A stretch of DNA of 64,000 nt, taken from the NCBI GenBank assembly GCA_033002965.1, contig JAURVB010004650.1:176501-240500 (forward strand), read 5' to 3'. This stretch comes from Piper betle (Eukaryota; Streptophyta; Magnoliopsida; Piperales; Piperaceae). Positions 61,505 to 64,000 of the stretch are shown one piece after another. The notes beneath the pieces were generated by a model. It saw only the letters and a list, made by a program, of their open reading frames with translations, was not told the origin of the DNA and searched no databases. Both the position numbers and the translations under genes were made by a program. Position 1 is the first letter of the stretch, and each line of letters starts with the position of its first letter.

Positions 61505-63347
61505 TAGGGCTACTAATTGAGTAAGCTAGCTTGTGAGCATTTGACGTTCAACTCGACTCGACTAGACTCGAAACTTAATATTTAAATGTTCGAGCTCGAA
61601 CTTGACTTGAACTCAAATTCTACGAGTCGAGTTTGAGCAGGGCAGTGTTCAATTCGACTTGACTCAGTTATAACTTGAACTCGACTCATTTATAACTCGA
61701 ACTAAACTCGATAATATAATATAATAATATACATAATATCACTTGCCTACTCAAAATATATTTAAAATTGTAGATAAATCTCATTATTGACTATTAATAT
61801 AAATTATAAAAAATAATTTTACTATAATAAAAGAACAAAAACCAATTTTAATTAACATGAGTCTGATACCTGCAGAAAATCTCTATCACAACAATTTAAT
61901 TGTTTATCATGGCTTAATTAACTAAAACGTATGGTTAACAAAATATGCATGTATGACTTATATAAGAGACAAACCATCAAAAACATGGATAAAATAACCA
62001 AAAGATTTACAGTTCATTACCAAAATAAAAATACATATATAAAAATATTATACCTATGATCAGGCTCCTATATGATTTGGCATCCATTAATAAGATCATG
62101 TGTAAAACCCATAACTCGAGTCAGAGTTTTACATCAGTGAACCAATCGGTTCCATCGTTGATTCAAATCGAATTAGTTTTATAAACTACGTGCTGAGTCG
62201 AGGTCGGACGTGAGTTATGAGCGATGAGGATTAAGTGTACCTAAGTATTTGATGATAAAATCGAAAAGATGATGAGAAATAAGTTGTCAGAGTATATGAA
62301 ATAATGCAATATGTTTTTTTATGTATTTGATCTTAGAATTATTTTTAGTTCGAATAAAATGCATTAGGCCGCTTTATAGGGCAGCATGGGTGGGTTATTA
62401 CTTATAGAATATGTCATTGTGGTGTTATAGTATGTATTATATTTTATTAGATTTTCCCCTATTTTATGGATTTTTTAAGGATTTATTCAGAGTTATTTAT
62501 TATTTTTGACCCCCCCACCCCTAATGCTTCTCATTCTTCCAAACCCTCACCGCCGCCCTCCTTCTCCGTCGCCAATGCCGCCTTCGGCCAATGCACCACC
62601 GCCAATCGACATTGCCGGTCATGGCCAGAGCATTGCCAACCATTCCCCCTGCCGTCTAGCCGTCGCCTGCCCTCCAAGACTCAACGTAGCTGCCGTGACC
62701 GTGCAACACTCCCCTCGTCGATTCTGCCGCAGGCGATAGTCGCCGTCTGGACGTCGTTGACCCTCCAACGACCTTCCCCGACTAGAGTGAAGGCCAACAC
62801 CCCCATCCTGGCCGAATCTCATCACCCCACCACCAACCACCCATGTTTTGCCCTTTTTTTCTGGTGAGCCACTGCCTCTGTCGACCTTGTCAACATTGTA
62901 GACGCGTCGGGCTCGCCGAGCCAGTGCTAACGATACCCTATACTACTACCATCCTGGCGGTAGCCGACACCAGCAATAGTTGTCGAAAAATGGTCGGAAT
63001 GTGAGTATGATAGATTATTTGTTGATAAACTATTTTGTTTTTTTATAAATGTATATTTTTATCCAAAATGATCCACTTTCGAGCTTATAAATGAGTTGGT
63101 TTCAAGCTCACAAACGAACTGGTATTGAGCTCACAAACGAGCTGATTTCAAGCGAACCGGTTTCAAGCAAGCCGGTTTCGAGCTTTTAGAATTTAATAGT
63201 TTAAGTTCGAACAGTTTCAGAAGTATTCAAGTCAATTTCGAGCATACATGCTCGAAACTCATTCGATCACGAGTCAAATTTAAACGAACTTCAAGTTATT
63301 TGAGTTGAGTTTGAGCATAAGGTGAGCACACTCGTTTAGCAGCCCTA
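61505..63347. mobile_element. non-autonomous hAT-like element, 1843 bp (element 4)
   Basis: Left end TAGGGCTACTAATTGAGTAA, right end reverse complemented TAGGGCTGCTAAACGAGTGT. Flanking 8-mers gtgatata (61497-61504) and atgatata (63348-63355) match 7/8. Subterminal regions are filled with gagctcgaa/actcgactcg repeats. The interior contains the shared module 62101-62932 with its GC-rich tail. No transposase is visible. Confidence 0.88.
62101..62932 (+). repeat. shared module, copy in hAT element 4 (forward orientation)
   Basis: Starts TGTAAAACCCATAACTCGAG, contains CCTATTTTATGGATTTTTTA and ends with a GC-rich part carrying TCGTCGATTCTGCCGC and GCCGAGCCAGTGCTAACG. It is homologous over its length to the reverse strand of 56293-57169. 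The middle part (about 62395-62560) also resembles the reverse strand of hAT element 1 (about 12140-12380). Confidence 0.8.
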
Positions 63348-63355
63348 ATGATATA

Positions 63356-63499
63356 ATAAATTTAATCCAACGGTCTAGCACGCGGTTTTTCCCTAAATTT
63401 GGGATTTTCCACATAAAATTGGTATTATGCCTTATTTAAATTGATCGGTACTTTTCATCAATTACACGTGAAAATAGGGATTTAGATAATCGGTTAATC
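63356..63499. other. short spacer between hAT element 4 and the RanGAP relic
   Basis: AT-rich, nothing recognised. Confidence 0.5.
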
Positions 63500-64000
63500 C
63501 GGATGAAATATTCTACACTTTCACAACAATATGGCTGGGGATGAAGGAGTTGTTGGTATTGCGGAGATAGTGAAACGCTCAGCCTGATTGAAGAATTAGC
63601 AGGTGCATTAAAGAACTGTTGGTGCTGATGGTGGAGTGACATTAGCAGGTCGTTCGAGAATTGTCTGAACTTGAGGAAGCTTGACATTAGAGATAACATG
63701 TTTGGTGCTGAAGCGGGAAAAGTTTTGGGCAAAGCGTTATCTAAATACGAGTTGCTTAATGAAGCTTATATGAGCTCCTCAAATCTGGAGGACGAGGGGG
63801 CAACAGCAGTGGCAAATGCACGTAAAGATTCAGCTCACAATCTTCAAATCATAGAAATTGCAGGAAATGATATCACTGCCAGAGCTACCACTTCTTTGGC
63901 AGAGGGGTTTCGCAACAAAACAGAAATTGACTAAGCGGAATCTATATGAGAATGAACTGAAGGACGAAGGCACAACTAAAATTGCCGATTCACTTCAAGA
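63500..64000 (+). pseudogene. Ran GTPase-activating protein (RanGAP) pseudogene, partial
   Basis: Functional RanGAP stimulates Ran GTP hydrolysis at the nuclear envelope and has an LRR domain. Recognised pieces: LHFHNNMAGDEG and GIAEIVKRS (63510-63580), VGADGGVTLAG (~63620-63655), RKLDIRDNMFGAEAGKVLGK (63672 on), LEDEGATAVANA, GNDITARATTSLAEGF (to ~63910), then in another frame LTKRNLYENELKDEG (to the edge). An in-frame TGA after KRSA, further stops before VGADGG, frame changes near 63655 and 63915, and poor local matches show that it is broken. Plant RanGAP genes usually have uninterrupted coding regions, so lack of introns does not prove retroposition. The rest lies off the right edge. Confidence 0.85.

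Noticed and set aside
62466..62867. 133-codon frame in hAT element 4
   Set aside because: Lies in the GC-rich tail of the repeat module; the homologous copy does not preserve it.

Overview
This window is nuclear DNA from a flowering plant. The evidence is GT-AG introns, plant-specific gene families (MIKC MADS box, P-class PPR, class III peroxidase, cysteine-rich receptor kinase, CC-NBS-LRR), AT-rich intergenic DNA full of TA microsatellites, and plant-type hAT, Copia, TRIM-like and Tourist-like elements. An AGL17/ANR1-clade MADS gene with a miR444-like antisense segment, together with fairly GC-rich first exons, leans towards a monocot, probably not a grass. The species cannot be fixed from sequence alone. 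No tRNA, rRNA, CRISPR or prokaryotic feature was seen.

Layout. 1-6301 (-): 5' half of an AGL17-like MADS gene (exons 1-3; the rest lies off the left edge). 6302-13900: gene-poor, with a retroposed 619-bp insert (9660-10278) and a 799-bp hAT-like element (11738-12536). 14149-15981 (+): an uninterrupted P-class PPR gene. 16887-17557: another hAT-like MITE. 19248-21451 (+): a broken CorA-like Mg2+ transporter gene. 23883-25821 (+): class III peroxidase with a one-base frameshift in a C run. 28407-31139 (-): intronless NLR. 34735-39246 (+): CRK-type receptor kinase with a degenerate kinase domain; the NLR and CRK are divergent and a ~600-bp block is duplicated between them. 40945-41427 (+): small proline-rich cell-wall-type protein. 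43188-45726 (+): coiled-coil protein of unknown function. 46036-47915 (-): SpoU/TrmH RNA methyltransferase. 48676-54130 (-): about 19-exon methylmalonate-semialdehyde dehydrogenase gene with a Tourist-like MITE in an intron. 55929-63347: a transposon nest (two hAT-like elements with perfect or near-perfect 8-bp target duplications, between them a decayed Copia pol interrupted by a 151-bp TG...CA solo-LTR-like insert). 63500-64000 (+): RanGAP pseudogene running off the right edge.

The genes are unrelated housekeeping, defence and developmental genes; there is no operon-like logic. The most useful observations are the hAT elements and the ~850-bp module two of them share in opposite orientation, the GC-AG first intron and miR444-like site of the MADS gene, the CRK that lost its activation segment but keeps an open frame, the NLR with non-canonical NB-ARC motifs, and one-base homopolymer frameshifts in two otherwise intact genes, which may be assembly errors. 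Exon boundaries were placed by eye from splice signals, frame continuity and remembered family sequence; no database search was run.
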